A DNA stretch of 64,000 nucleotides from Anaerotruncus massiliensis (ex Togo et al. 2026) (GCF_900199635.1 NZ_LT962687.1:1845501-1909500); one strand, 5' to 3'. Counted from the stretch's first letter, positions 31,410 to 40,260 are shown. Made by a program: numbers and translations. The notes: generated by a model from the sequence alone, not told the origin.

Positions 31410-31823
31410 TCAGAGCACCATCAAAAGGGTGCCGCCGGTGATGAGCACCGCGCCGATGACCGATTTGACGCTGACCGCCTCGTGCAGGAAGATGAAGGCC
31501 ATCACGATCGTGATCACGAGGCTGAACTTGTCGATGGGGACCACCTTGGAGACCTCGCCGATCTGGATGGCCTTGTAATAGCACATCCACGAGGCGCCGG
31601 TGGCGAGCCCCGAAAGGATGAGGAAGAGCATGCTGCGCTGGGAGATGTCGCGGATGCCGTGCTGGGAGCCGGTGAGGAAGACCATCCCCCACGCGAGAAG
31701 AAGCACGACCACCGTGCGGATGGCGGTGGCGAGGTTGGAATTGACGTTTTCGATGCCGATCTTGGCAAGGATGGAGGTCAGCGCCGCGAAGACCGCCGAA
31801 CCGACCGCGTAGACAGCCCACAT
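31410..31823 (-). CDS. EamA/DMT-family transporter, single-domain (half-size)
   Basis: A 137-aa membrane protein with about five hydrophobic segments forming one EamA domain (AVFAALTSILAKIGIENVNS; ASWMCYYKAIQIGEVSKVVP; IGAVLITGGTLL). Typical DMT exporters have two such domains, so it probably works as a dimer like other half-size members. GAGGAGAG precedes the ATG at 31823. It lies 26 bases downstream of prfB on the same strand. Substrate unknown. Confidence 0.85.
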   Translation of the reverse strand: MWAVYAVGSAVFAALTSILAKIGIENVNSNLATAIRTVVVLLLAWGMVFLTGSQHGIRDISQRSMLFLILSGLATGASWMCYYKAIQIGEVSKVVPIDKFSLVITIVMAFIFLHEAVSVKSVIGAVLITGGTLLMVL

Positions 31824-31849
31824 ATAAGATTCTCTCCTCAATGCTATTC

Positions 31850-32974
31850 TCAGTCCACCTGTCCGAGCGTCCCCAGGCTCGCGGCCTTGAGGTACGCGTT
31901 GATAAACCCGTCGATGTCGCCGTCCATCACGGCGTTGATGTTGCCCATTTCAAAGCCGGTGCGGTGATCCTTGGCGAGGGTGTAGGGCATGAAGACGTAG
32001 GAGCGGATCTGGCTGCCCCAGGCGATCTGCATCTGCTCCCCCTTGATCTCGTTGATGTTGGCCAGATGCTCCCGCTCCTTGATCTCGACGAGCTTGGCGG
32101 TGAGCATCTTCATGCACATGTCGCGGTTCTGGAACTGGCTGCGCTCGTTCTGGCAGGAGACGACAATCCCGGTCGGGATGTGGATGAGGCGGACCGCCGA
32201 GGAGGTCTTGTTGATGTGCTGGCCGCCCGCGCCGGAGGAGCGGAAGACTTCCATCTTGATGTCCTCGGGGTCGATCTCGACGGTGTTGTCGTCGGGCAGC
32301 TCGGGCAGCACCTCCACCGAGGCGAAGGAGGTGTGCCGGCGGCCGGACGCGTCGAAGGGCGAGATGCGCACCAGCCGGTGCACGCCCGCCTCCGAGCGCA
32401 TGAAGCCGTAGGCGTTCTCCCCCTCGATCATGATCGACGCGCTCTTGAGGCCCGCCTCGTCGCCGTCGAGATAGTCGAGGATCTTATAGGTATAGCCGTG
32501 GCGCTCGGCCCAGCGGGTGTACATGCGGTAGAGCATCTGGGCCCAGTCCTGCGCCTCGGTGCCGCCCGCGCCCGCATGAAAGGTCATGATCGCGTTGTTC
32601 ACGTCGTATTCGCCCGTCAGCAGGGTGGAGAGCTTCTGGGTCTCGAGGTCCTGCTCAAACCTCTCGGCGTCCGCGAGCGCCTCCTCGTAGACCGATTCGT
32701 CCTCCTCCTCGTCCGCGAGCTCGATGAGGGTGAGGGTGTCCCCGTAGAGGGCGTCGAGCCTGTCCCAGCCCTCGATCTTTCCCTTGACGCGGGCGGTTTC
32801 CACCTGGTTCTTCTGCGAGCGTTCCACATCGTTCCAGAAGCCCGGCGCGGTCGTCTGCTCCTCCAGTTCGGCGAGCTTGCGCTTGAGGCCCTCGTATCCG
32901 ATCGCCTGGGCGAGATCGTCCAGTTCCTCACGGCGGCCCTCCAGCCGCAGGCGCAGCTCCTCAAATTGCAGCAT
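31850..32974 (-). CDS. prfB: Peptide chain release factor 2
   Basis: A 374-aa class I release factor. It has the SPF-type stop-codon recognition motif (SPFDASG) of RF2, which reads UAA and UGA, and the catalytic GGQ in SGAGGQHINKT. The reading frame is continuous: the usual in-frame UGA with +1 programmed frameshift near codon 25 is absent. GGAG precedes the ATG at 32974. The promoter lies at 33020-33048. Confidence 0.96.
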   Translation of the reverse strand: MLQFEELRLRLEGRREELDDLAQAIGYEGLKRKLAELEEQTTAPGFWNDVERSQKNQVETARVKGKIEGWDRLDALYGDTLTLIELADEEEDESVYEEALADAERFEQDLETQKLSTLLTGEYDVNNAIMTFHAGAGGTEAQDWAQMLYRMYTRWAERHGYTYKILDYLDGDEAGLKSASIMIEGENAYGFMRSEAGVHRLVRISPFDASGRRHTSFASVEVLPELPDDNTVEIDPEDIKMEVFRSSGAGGQHINKTSSAVRLIHIPTGIVVSCQNERSQFQNRDMCMKMLTAKLVEIKEREHLANINEIKGEQMQIAWGSQIRSYVFMPYTLAKDHRTGFEMGNINAVMDGDIDGFINAYLKAASLGTLGQVD

Positions 32975-33019
32975 ATCGGCAACTCCATTCCACTAGCATT
33001 TGTCATTCTCAGAAATAAT

Positions 33020-33048
33020 ATTATAGTATTTTTTCCCGGGAAAGTAAA
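33020..33048 (-). promoter_or_regulatory. Promoter of prfB
   Basis: On the minus strand: -35 TTTACT (33043-33048), 17-bp spacer, -10 TATAAT (33020-33025). Confidence 0.8.
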
Positions 33049-33109
33049 GCGGTTCCGGCGCAAAACCCCGTGGAAAAGCCGTTCGCACGAAAAGTTCACA
33101 ATTACGCTC

Positions 33110-33138
33110 TTGAATTTTCAGGGGATTGTCTGTATCAT
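33110..33138 (+). promoter_or_regulatory. Promoter of the RING-like zinc/membrane protein gene
   Basis: -35 TTGAAT (33110-33115), 17-bp spacer, -10 TATCAT (33133-33138). It shows that translation must begin downstream of about 33145, supporting the TTG start at 33189. Confidence 0.75.
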
Positions 33139-33188
33139 GGGTATTCAGAAAGCACTATTTATGGATTTATGATTCAGGGGTTGATTTT

Positions 33189-34229
33189 TTGGCGAACTAT
33201 ACGGGCGTAAAGTGCCCCGTCTGCAACAAACGCTTTACGGAGGACGACGACATCGTCGTGTGCCCGGTCTGCGGCGCGCCCCACCATCGGACGTGCTACC
33301 AGCAGCTCGGGCACTGCGCGCTGAACGACCTGCATATTAAGGGACATGCCTGGGAGCCGCCGCACGAGCAGCAGACCCCCGGGCAGGCCCCCGGCGGCGC
33401 CGCGGGCGGGACCGCCTGCCCGGCGTGCGGCGCCGGCAATCCCTCCACCGGCCTTTTCTGCCAGGTGTGCGGCGCGCCGCTGCACCGCGGCGCCCAGGGC
33501 CAGCCCCAGCCCCAGCAGGGGCAGCCCTTCTCCCCCTTCGGCGGACAGCCCTATGCCGCCGCGCCGCCCGCGCAGAATCCCTACAGCGCAGCCTTCGGCG
33601 GGCTCAACCCCTCGGAGGAGATCGACGGGGTGTCGGCGCGGGACCTCGCGCTCTATGTCGGGGAGAACTCCGGCTACTTCCTCCCCCGCTTTAAACAGAT
33701 TTCCCAGGGGAAGCCCGTTTCTTTCAACTTCTGCGCGCTTTTCTTCAACTTTTTCTACTTTTTCTACCGCAAGATGTATTCGGTGGGGCTCATCCTGCTG
33801 GGCATCACCCTGCTCGCGCAGATCCCCACCCTCTTCGTCATGCCCGAGGCGGTCCATTTCGCCCTCGACCACATGAACGACATCTACGCCGGGGCGAGCA
33901 TGTTTGAGTTCATCAGCGAGTTCCAGCCCACCCAGCACCTGTGGGCCTACGCCGCGATGGAGTACATGCGCTATTTCCTGCTCGCCGTGGGCGTTGTCTT
34001 CTCCCTCTTCGCCAACCGCTTCTACCTGCGGCACGCGGTCAAAAAGGTCACCCGCGTCCGTGAGGGAATGCTCGCGGCGCAGGGCACGCTCGACGACCGC
34101 CGCTACACCGAGACGATCGCCCGCGCGGGGCGCACCAACCGCGCCATCGTCGTCATCGCCGCCGTGGGCTGCGTGGTGGCCTATTTCGCCGTCTATATCC
34201 TGATGGTGATGGCGATCATGGTCTCCTGA
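33189..34229 (+). CDS. Prokaryotic RING-finger-like / zinc-ribbon protein with membrane domain (DUF2628-like)
   Basis: A 346-aa protein. The N-terminus has a Cys/His-rich domain CPVCNKRF...CPVCGAPHHRTCY...HC that resembles the prokaryotic RING finger family 1. A second zinc ribbon follows (CPACGAGN...FCQVCGAPL), then a Pro/Gln-rich linker and a C-terminal membrane part with several helices resembling DUF2628. The start is a TTG at 33189 with AGGGG eight bases upstream, downstream of the promoter. Function unknown; possibly a membrane sensor or scaffold. Transcribed alone. Confidence 0.82.
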   Translation: MANYTGVKCPVCNKRFTEDDDIVVCPVCGAPHHRTCYQQLGHCALNDLHIKGHAWEPPHEQQTPGQAPGGAAGGTACPACGAGNPSTGLFCQVCGAPLHRGAQGQPQPQQGQPFSPFGGQPYAAAPPAQNPYSAAFGGLNPSEEIDGVSARDLALYVGENSGYFLPRFKQISQGKPVSFNFCALFFNFFYFFYRKMYSVGLILLGITLLAQIPTLFVMPEAVHFALDHMNDIYAGASMFEFISEFQPTQHLWAYAAMEYMRYFLLAVGVVFSLFANRFYLRHAVKKVTRVREGMLAAQGTLDDRRYTETIARAGRTNRAIVVIAAVGCVVAYFAVYILMVMAIMVS

Positions 34230-34243
34230 ACCGATCGACCCGA

Positions 34244-34273
34244 GGGGGGGCGGCAAAGCCGCTCCCCCTTTTT
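34244..34273 (+). terminator. Terminator of the RING-like gene
   Basis: GGGGGGCGGC-AAA-GCCGCTCCCCC followed by TTTTT. Confidence 0.85.
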
Positions 34274-34280
34274 GCCCTTC

Positions 34281-34309
34281 TTGCGTTTTTCGCGGCGGGG
34301 TGTTATGAT
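34281..34309 (+). promoter_or_regulatory. Promoter of the PH-domain-like gene
   Basis: -35 TTGCGT (34281-34286), 17-bp spacer, -10 TATGAT (34304-34309). Confidence 0.7.
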
Positions 34310-34350
34310 GGACCCATCGGGCGCGCTGCGCGAAAGAAAGGAGCCCTGTC

Positions 34351-34761
34351 ATGGCCGCTGAACGAATCTCCGAACCCGCCGTGGTCTGGAAGGACCGCAA
34401 ACGCATCTGCGGACTGCCGATCACCTTTACGAAATATTCGATGTCGGAGGACCGGCTCTTTCTCGAGACGGGACTTTTGAACACCCGGCAGGAGGAGGTC
34501 ATCCTCTACCGTGTGCGGGACATCAGCCTCACCATCAGCCTGTGGCAGCGGATCTTCCGGGTCGGGTCGGTGCTGGTGCAGTCGTCGGACAAGTCGCTGC
34601 CCAGGCTGCTGCTCAAGAACATCCGCGAGCCCCGCGGGGTCAAGGAACTCATCCACAAGCAGGTGGAGGAGATGAAGCTCGCCCGCCGCCTGCGGGTCGG
34701 CGAAATCCTCGACAACGACGAGTGCGGCTGTGAGGACGGCGGGGACGGGATGCTCCTCTGA
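34351..34761 (+). CDS. Bacterial PH-domain-like (bPH_2/YdbT-type) small protein
   Basis: A 136-aa soluble protein. The core FTKYSMSEDRLFLETGLLNTRQEEVILYRVRDISLTISLWQRIF matches the bPH_2 fold found in YdbS/YdbT-type membrane proteins, here without membrane helices. The C-terminus is acidic and has a CGCEDGG tail. GAAAGGAGC precedes the ATG. It is monocistronic between a promoter and the pheS T-box. Role unknown; such domains may mediate protein or lipid contacts. Confidence 0.72.
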   Translation: MAAERISEPAVVWKDRKRICGLPITFTKYSMSEDRLFLETGLLNTRQEEVILYRVRDISLTISLWQRIFRVGSVLVQSSDKSLPRLLLKNIREPRGVKELIHKQVEEMKLARRLRVGEILDNDECGCEDGGDGMLL

Positions 34762-34783
34762 GGAGAAAAATCTCAAAAAGCCC

Positions 34784-34812
34784 TTGCAAATCCGGAGCAA
34801 TCATGCTAAGAT
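34784..34812 (+). promoter_or_regulatory. Promoter of the pheST T-box leader
   Basis: -35 TTGCAA (34784-34789), 17-bp spacer, -10 TAAGAT (34807-34812). Confidence 0.7.
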
Positions 34813-34819
34813 GATGGTT

Positions 34820-35084
34820 AATCGAATAACGCTGAGATCGGGAGAGTAGCGCATCCGCGCCGCAACAGAGAGGTCCGCCGCCGGCTGAAAACGGACCGCG
34901 GGAAGCGTCTGCGTGAAGTTCACCCGTGAGCGGCGCCGCTCAACCCCCCCCGGGGCGGTAGGCGGCGACGGTTCGCCCCGTTAAAAAGCGCAGAAGTGTC
35001 CAATACTCTTTGTATTGGGAATTTGGGTGGTACCACGGACTGGCGTCACGGCCGTTCGTCCCTTTGCGGACGGACGGCCTTTTT
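34820..35084 (+). promoter_or_regulatory. T-box riboswitch, phenylalanine-type, with terminator
   Basis: The leader before pheS contains an AGAGTAG-type stem I start (about 34842-34848), a candidate specifier codon TTC (34919-34921, Phe), and the T-box itself, GGGTGGTACCACGG (35025-35038), whose ACCA-facing bulge pairs with uncharged tRNA. The terminator is GGCCGTTCGTCC / GGACGGACGGCC at 35050-35079, followed by TTTTT. Uncharged tRNA-Phe should stabilise the antiterminator and switch on pheST. The specifier assignment rests on position and on the downstream genes; the full fold was not computed. Confidence 0.88.
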
Positions 35085-35117
35085 ATTTTGCAGTATCACA
35101 GGGAAGGATGAAATACA

Positions 35118-36137
35118 ATGTTAAACGCGCTGCAACAGATCAGACAGCAGGCGGCCGATGCGCTGGCGCAGGCCGGCGACCTCAAGGCGCTCGACGACCT
35201 GCGGGTCAAATACCTCGGCAAGAAGGGGGAGCTCACCGTCATCCTCAAGCAGATGGGCAAGCTCTCGGCCGAGGAGCGCCCGAAGGTCGGGCAGCTCGCC
35301 AACGAGGTGCGTTCGGGCATCGAGGCGCTCGTCGAGGAGCGCACCGCCGCGGTCAAGGCGGCCCTGCTCGACCAGAAGCTCGCGCTCGAAAAGCTCGACG
35401 TGACGATGCCCGGCAGGGCCGCGCCGCTCGGCAAGCTCCACCCGCTGACCAAGGTGCTCGAAGAGGTCAAGGAGATCTTCCTCGGCATGGGCTTCTCGGT
35501 GGCCGAAGGCCCGGAGGTCGAGACCGACTACTACAACTTCGAGGCGCTCAACATTCCGAAGGACCACCCGGCGCGCGACACGCAGGACACCTTCTACATC
35601 AGCGACAACGTCCTGCTGCGCACCCAGACCTCCCCGGTGCAGGTGCGCACGATGGAAAAGCAGAAGCCCCCCATCCGCGTCATCGCGCCCGGACGGGTCT
35701 ACCGCTCCGACGCGGTGGACGCGACCCACTCCCCCCTCTTCCACCAGATCGAGGGGCTCGTGGTCGACCGCGGCGTTACGATGGCCGACCTCAAGGGCAC
35801 GCTGGAGATGTTCGCAAAGCGGCTCTACGGCGAGGAGGCGGTCGTGCGCTTCCGCCCCCACCACTTCCCCTTCACGGAGCCGTCCGCGGAGATGGATTTC
35901 CAGTGCTTCGCCTGCCACGGCGAGGGCTGCCGCCTCTGCAAGGGCGAGGGCTGGATCGAGATCCTCGGCTGCGGCATGGTGCATCCCAAAGTGCTCTCCA
36001 TCTGCAACATCGACCCCGAGGAATACAGCGGCTTCGCGTTCGGCATGGGGCTTGAGCGGATCGTCATGCGCCGCTACGGCATCGACGACCTGCGCCTCTT
36101 CTACGAGAACGACCTGCGGTTCCTCAACCAATTCTAA
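35118..36137 (+). CDS. pheS: Phenylalanyl-tRNA synthetase alpha subunit
   Basis: A 339-aa catalytic subunit. Class II motif 1 to 3 regions are visible: [32 protein letters not shown], and [18 protein letters not shown] at the end, plus [20 protein letters not shown]. It charges tRNA-Phe with the beta subunit as an alpha2-beta2 enzyme. GGGAAGGATG precedes the ATG. It is controlled by the T-box immediately upstream and followed 16 bases later by pheT. Confidence 0.97.
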   Translation: MLNALQQIRQQAADALAQAGDLKALDDLRVKYLGKKGELTVILKQMGKLSAEERPKVGQLANEVRSGIEALVEERTAAVKAALLDQKLALEKLDVTMPGRAAPLGKLHPLTKVLEEVKEIFLGMGFSVAEGPEVETDYYNFEALNIPKDHPARDTQDTFYISDNVLLRTQTSPVQVRTMEKQKPPIRVIAPGRVYRSDAVDATHSPLFHQIEGLVVDRGVTMADLKGTLEMFAKRLYGEEAVVRFRPHHFPFTEPSAEMDFQCFACHGEGCRLCKGEGWIEILGCGMVHPKVLSICNIDPEEYSGFAFGMGLERIVMRRYGIDDLRLFYENDLRFLNQF

Positions 36138-36153
36138 GGGAGGGTAACTTATC

Positions 36154-38535
36154 ATGAATCTGTCCATGAAATGGCTGGCCGACTATGTCGACGTCGGCAA
36201 TATCACGCCCCACGAGTTTTCCGAAGCGATGACCATGTCCGGTTCCAAGGTCGAGGGCTGGGAGCGCGAGGGCGCGGAGATCAAAAACGTCGTGGTCGGC
36301 CGGGTCGACGAGATCGTCCGCCACCCCGACAGCGACCACATGTTTGTCACGCAGGTGGACGTGGGCGCGGGAGCCCCCGTGCAGATCGTCACCGGCGCGC
36401 AGAACGTCCGGCAGGGCGACTACGTGCCCACCGCCCTGCACGACTCCTGGCTGCCGGGCGGTGTCCACATTAAAAAGGGCAAGCTGCGCGGCGTCGAGTC
36501 CTGCGGGATGCTCTGCTCCCTTTCCGAGCTGGGCCTCACAACCCACGACTTCCCCTACGCGGTCGAGGACGGCATCTTCATCCTGGAGGAACCGGACATA
36601 AAGCCGGGGCAGGACATCCAGTCGGCGATCGGGCTCGACGACGTGTGCGTCGAATTCGAGATCACCTCCAACCGCCCCGACTGCCTCTCGGTCACCGGGC
36701 TCGCGCGCGAGGCGGCCGTCACCTTCGGAAAGCCTCTCGACCTCAAGGCGCCCGCGGTCAAAGCGACCGTCGACGACATCAAAAACCACCTCTCGATCGA
36801 GGTGCTCGCCCCCGCCCTCTGCCCCCGCTACACGGCGCGGATGGTCAAGAACATCAAGATCGCTCCCTCCCCCCGCTGGATGCGGGAGCGGCTGCGCGCC
36901 TCGGGCGTGCGCCCCATCAACAACATCGTCGACATCACCAACTACGTCATGCTCGAATACGGCCAGCCGATGCACGCGTTCGACTACAAGTATGTCGAGG
37001 GCGGCAAGATCGTCGTCCGCAACGCCAAGCCGGGCGAGACGATCATGACCCTCGACGGGGTCGACCGCGTCCTCTCCCCCGAGATGCTCGTCATCGCGGA
37101 CGCGAAGAAGCCCTCCGCCGTCGCGGGCGTCATGGGCGGCGAATACAGCGGCATCATGGACGACACCAACATGATCGTCTTCGAGTCGGCCTGCTTCAAC
37201 GGCCCGTCGGTGCGCACCACCGCCAAAAAGCTCGGCATGCGCACCGAGGCGTCCGGCCGCTTTGAAAAGCAGCTCGACCCCGCCACCACCATCCCGGCGG
37301 TCGAACGCGCCTGCGAGCTCGTCGAGCTGCTCGGCGCGGGCGAGGTCGTCGGCGGCATGATCGACGTGGACAATTCCGACCACGCCGAGCGCCGCATCAA
37401 GCTGGAGCCCGACTGGATCAACAGCTTCCTCGGCATCAAGGTGCCGGTCGAGGAGATGCACCGCATCCTCACCCGCCTCGAATGCAGGATCGACGGCGAA
37501 TTCGTCATCCCGCCCACCTTCCGCGCCGACCTCGCGCACAAGGCCGACCTCGCTGAGGAGGTCGCGCGGTTCTACGGCTACGACAAGATCCCCGTCACCG
37601 CCATCCGCGGCACCGCCAACGGCCGCTACACCCCCATCCAGAAGTTCGAGCAGCTTCTCGGCCGCACCCTGCTCGCACAGGGGCTTTACGAGGTCGCGAC
37701 CTACTCCTTCATCAGCCCCAAATACTACGACAAGATCGGGCTTCCGGCGGACAGCGATTACCGTAAATGCGTCGTCATCCAGAACCCGCTCGGCGAGGAC
37801 ACCAGCGTCATGCGCACCACGACCGTCCCCTCGATGCTCGAGGTGCTCTCCCGCAACTACAACAACCGCAACAAAGCCGCCGCCCTCTATGAGATCGGCA
37901 ACGTCTACCTCCCCGTCGAGGGCCGCGAGCTGCCCGACGAGCGCGCCTGCGTCACGATCGGCGCCTACGGCGAGGGACACGACTTCTTCACCCTCAAGGG
38001 CGTCGTCGAAACGCTGCTCTCCGCGGCGGGCGTCGAGGGCGCGGAATATGCCGCCGTCTCCGACGATCCCACCTACCATCCCGGCCGCTGCGCCGTAATC
38101 ACCGTGAACGGCCAAAAGCTCGGCATGATCGGCGAGGTGCACCCGGCAATCTGTCAGAATTACCAGATCGGCGCGCGCGCCTATGTCGCCTGCCTCGACG
38201 AGGCGGTGCTGTTTGAAAACGTCGCGCCCGAGCGCGGCTACAAGCCGCTGCCCCGCTTCCCCGCCGCGACCCGCGACCTCGCGCTCATCTGCGACGACGA
38301 GCTGCCCGTCGCCGCGCTCGAAAAGGCGATCCGCGAGGCGGTCGGCAAGGTGCTCGAGGAGGTCAGCCTCTTCGACGTCTACCGCGGCGAGCAGGTCGCC
38401 GAGGGCAAAAAGAGCGTCGCCTATTCCCTCACGATGCGCGCCGACGACCGCACCCTCACCGACGAGGAGGCCGACGCCGCCATCAAGCGGGTGCTCAAAT
38501 CGCTCGCAAACCTCGGCGTCGAAATCCGCAGCTGA
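36154..38535 (+). CDS. pheT: Phenylalanyl-tRNA synthetase beta subunit
   Basis: A 793-aa protein of full length. Domains in order: N-terminal EMAP-like tRNA-binding domain (VVVGRVDEIVRHPDSDHM, about residues 45-150), B3/B4 editing region (EITSNRPDCLSVTGLAREAA; NNIVDITNYVMLEYGQPMHAFD), B5, and the C-terminal anticodon-binding FDX-ACB domain (YKPLPRFPAATRDLAL). GGGAGGG precedes the ATG. A terminator follows directly. Confidence 0.97.
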   Translation: MNLSMKWLADYVDVGNITPHEFSEAMTMSGSKVEGWEREGAEIKNVVVGRVDEIVRHPDSDHMFVTQVDVGAGAPVQIVTGAQNVRQGDYVPTALHDSWLPGGVHIKKGKLRGVESCGMLCSLSELGLTTHDFPYAVEDGIFILEEPDIKPGQDIQSAIGLDDVCVEFEITSNRPDCLSVTGLAREAAVTFGKPLDLKAPAVKATVDDIKNHLSIEVLAPALCPRYTARMVKNIKIAPSPRWMRERLRASGVRPINNIVDITNYVMLEYGQPMHAFDYKYVEGGKIVVRNAKPGETIMTLDGVDRVLSPEMLVIADAKKPSAVAGVMGGEYSGIMDDTNMIVFESACFNGPSVRTTAKKLGMRTEASGRFEKQLDPATTIPAVERACELVELLGAGEVVGGMIDVDNSDHAERRIKLEPDWINSFLGIKVPVEEMHRILTRLECRIDGEFVIPPTFRADLAHKADLAEEVARFYGYDKIPVTAIRGTANGRYTPIQKFEQLLGRTLLAQGLYEVATYSFISPKYYDKIGLPADSDYRKCVVIQNPLGEDTSVMRTTTVPSMLEVLSRNYNNRNKAAALYEIGNVYLPVEGRELPDERACVTIGAYGEGHDFFTLKGVVETLLSAAGVEGAEYAAVSDDPTYHPGRCAVITVNGQKLGMIGEVHPAICQNYQIGARAYVACLDEAVLFENVAPERGYKPLPRFPAATRDLALICDDELPVAALEKAIREAVGKVLEEVSLFDVYRGEQVAEGKKSVAYSLTMRADDRTLTDEEADAAIKRVLKSLANLGVEIRS

Positions 38536-38547
38536 ATCCAAGCATCA

Positions 38548-38576
38548 AAAAAGCCCCGGTTTTACCGGGGCTTTTT
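38548..38576 (+). terminator. Terminator of pheST
   Basis: AAAAAGCCCCGGT-TTT-ACCGGGGCTTTTT, perfect stem with T-run. Confidence 0.92.
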
Positions 38577-38635
38577 CAGCGGTATATTTGCGCGGGCAAA
38601 GTCATACAATATGAGAAATATACAGTTTACGCCTT

Positions 38636-38664
38636 GCCATAAGGCGAAAATTGTTGTAAAATGG
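38636..38664 (+). promoter_or_regulatory. Promoter of ireB
   Basis: -35 TTGCCA, 17-bp spacer, -10 TAAAAT within 38634-38664. It lies 25-30 bp before the ribosome site of ireB. Confidence 0.65.
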
Positions 38665-38688
38665 TCAGTAAGAGGGAGGGGTGATGTC

Positions 38689-38934
38689 ATGCACGAGCCG
38701 ACGATATCCTTTTCGATCCATGAGGATAAGGAACAGCAGATGAAGGAAATCCTGACGGAGGTCTATGACGCGCTCCGCCAGAAGGGCTATAACCCGATCA
38801 ACCAGATTGTGGGATACATCCTGTCGGAGGACCCGACTTATATCACGACCCACAACAACGCCCGCAGCCTCATCCGGAAAATCGACCGCGACGAGCTGCT
38901 CCAGATGCTGGTCAAAAGCTACCTGAACGATTAG
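38689..38934 (+). CDS. ireB: IreB family regulatory phosphoprotein (UPF0297)
   Basis: An 81-aa protein with the near-invariant family sequence, including [37 protein letters not shown] and [10 protein letters not shown]. In enterococci IreB is phosphorylated by the PASTA kinase IreK and counteracts its effect on cephalosporin resistance. The ATG at 38689 has GGGAGGGGTG upstream; a longer in-frame start is upstream of the promoter and rejected. The usual partners ruvX/yqgF and alaS are not adjacent here. Confidence 0.95.
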   Translation: MHEPTISFSIHEDKEQQMKEILTEVYDALRQKGYNPINQIVGYILSEDPTYITTHNNARSLIRKIDRDELLQMLVKSYLND

Positions 38935-38944
38935 AACATTACGG

Positions 38945-38971
38945 ACGCCCCCGCCCGCAGGACGGGGGCGT
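38945..38971 (+). terminator. GC-rich hairpin after ireB
   Basis: ACGCCCCCG / CGGGGGCGT stem between ireB and the SDR gene, without a clear T-run; may be a weak terminator. Confidence 0.4.
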
Positions 38972-38991
38972 TGACATCCCGTGGAGGCTTT

Positions 38992-39726
38992 ATGAAGACC
39001 GTCCTGATTACCGGCGCGTCCCGCGGCATCGGCCGGGCGTGCGCCCTCGCCTTTGCGCGGGAGGGCTATGCCGTCGCGGCCTGCTGGCACAAAAACGAGG
39101 CCGCGGCCCGCTCGCTTTTGGACGAGCTCTCCGCCCTCGGCTGCGACGCGGAGCTCTACCGCGCCGACGTCGCCGACCCCGCCGCCGTCGAGGCGATGGC
39201 TGCCGCCGCCGAAAAACGCTTCGGCCACATCGACGCGCTGGTCAACAACGCGGGCATCGCCCAGCAGAAGCTCTTTACCGACCTCACCGCCGCCGACTGG
39301 GACCGGATGCTTTCCGTCAACGCGGGCGGCGTGTTCCATACCTGCCGCTGCGTCCTGCCCGGCATGCTCCGCCGCCACAGCGGCCGCATCGTCAACATCT
39401 CCTCCATCTGGGGGATCTCCGGCGCGTCCTGCGAGGTGCACTACTCCGCCTCCAAGGCCGCCGTCATCGGCTTCACCCGGGCGCTCGCGCAGGAGGTCGG
39501 CCCCTCGGGCGTCACCGTCAACTGCGTCGCCCCCGGCGTCATCGACACCGAGATGAACGCCAATCTCTCCCCCGAGACCCTCGCCGCGCTGTGCGGTGAA
39601 ACGCCCCTCTGCCGCATCGGCTCCCCCGAGGAGGTCGCGGACGCCGTCGTCTTTTTATGCGGCGGGAAAGCACGGTTCATTACGGGACAAGTGCTAAAGG
39701 TCGACGGCGGCTTTCTGGGCGGCTGA
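38992..39726 (+). CDS. SDR-family oxidoreductase, FabG-like; probably EF-P 5-aminopentanone reductase (YmfI type)
   Basis: A 244-aa short-chain dehydrogenase. The cofactor motif TGASRGIG is at about residue 7, NNAG at 85, catalytic Ser in NISSIWG and Tyr-Lys in YSASK. The block GASCEVHYSASKAAVIGFTRAL is typical of clostridial YmfI-type proteins, which reduce the 5-aminopentanone group on elongation factor P; generic FabG remains possible. GTGGAGG precedes the ATG at 38992. It is followed by the palindromic repeat at 39728-39786. Confidence 0.85.
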   Translation: MKTVLITGASRGIGRACALAFAREGYAVAACWHKNEAAARSLLDELSALGCDAELYRADVADPAAVEAMAAAAEKRFGHIDALVNNAGIAQQKLFTDLTAADWDRMLSVNAGGVFHTCRCVLPGMLRRHSGRIVNISSIWGISGASCEVHYSASKAAVIGFTRALAQEVGPSGVTVNCVAPGVIDTEMNANLSPETLAALCGETPLCRIGSPEEVADAVVFLCGGKARFITGQVLKVDGGFLGG

Positions 39727-39727
39727 T

Positions 39728-39786
39728 CCGGGGGACTTTCGAGAAAGTCCCCCGGACTGGGGGGACCTTTTGGGAAAATGTCCCCC
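39728..39786. repeat. Palindromic repeat element, copy 1, and adjoining hairpin
   Basis: CCGGGGGACTTTC-GA-GAAAGTCCCCCGG (39728-39755) has perfect 13-bp arms. A second hairpin, GGGGGACCTTTT...AAAATGTCCCCC, follows at 39759-39786. The first element is identical, apart from its two loop bases, to the one at 41576-41603. The following stretch to 39864 is GC-rich and non-coding. Confidence 0.9.
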
Positions 39787-39864
39787 AACCCCCCCGAAAA
39801 CACATCAGGCCGGCCTCCCCGCCCCACCGCGCACGCGGCCCGTGCCCAAAGCTGTAGCGCGCGT

Positions 39865-40164
39865 TCAACCGGAAGCCGCATCCCGCGCTGAAACCGCGCG
39901 CGCGTTCAGCTCCCCCGTCAGCCGCGCGCACAGCCGGAACCCTTCCGCGAACGCGGTTTCGCAGTGGATACACTCCATTTCGTACTGCGCGTCGATCAGC
40001 GATTTCAGCCAGACAACCTGCTTCTGTGTCAGCCTGCTCCGGATTTTGCGGGCGCACCGGCCATATCGCGCCTTAACCTCCTCAAAGCCCGGCTGATGCG
40101 CCGCCAGGCCCGCATAATAATCCAGTCCGTTCCTGTAAAGCTGACGTAAATAATCTTCCGCCAC
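39865..40164 (-). CDS. Hypothetical protein, DUF6809-like
   Basis: A 99-aa soluble protein. The pattern of an N-terminal LRQLYRNGLDYY, a helical middle, and a C-terminal E-x-x-F-x-x-GFRL-x-AR (TAFAEGFRLCARLTGEL) resembles the small DUF6809 family seen in gut clostridia. The start is a GTG at 40164 with GGGAGGCG nine bases upstream; a longer reading would begin across the operators. It is divergent from an XRE regulator, and its promoter contains that regulator's probable operator. Function unknown. Confidence 0.7.
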   Translation of the reverse strand: MAEDYLRQLYRNGLDYYAGLAAHQPGFEEVKARYGRCARKIRSRLTQKQVVWLKSLIDAQYEMECIHCETAFAEGFRLCARLTGELNARAVSARDAASG

Positions 40165-40207
40165 CGTTTTTCGCCTCCCAGCATAATATGTGATAGAATG
40201 TTTTGAT

Positions 40208-40260
40208 ACGACCTTTTTGGTCGCCTCTCTGCCTTTAGTATACACGACTAATAAAGTCGT
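40208..40260. promoter_or_regulatory. Two XRE-type operators, ACGAC-N7-GTCGY
   Basis: Operator 1 at 40208-40224 is ACGAC-CTTTTTG-GTCGC; operator 2 at 40244-40260 is ACGAC-TAATAAA-GTCGT. They start 36 bp apart in the divergent gap between the DUF6809-like gene and the XRE regulator. Operator 2 sits between -35 and -10 of the minus promoter; operator 1 lies just downstream of that start site. Confidence 0.75.

Noticed and set aside
36124-38541. Long minus-strand reading frame opposite pheT (805 codons)
   Set aside because: Antisense shadow of pheT with Asp/Gly/Val-rich composition and no conserved motif.
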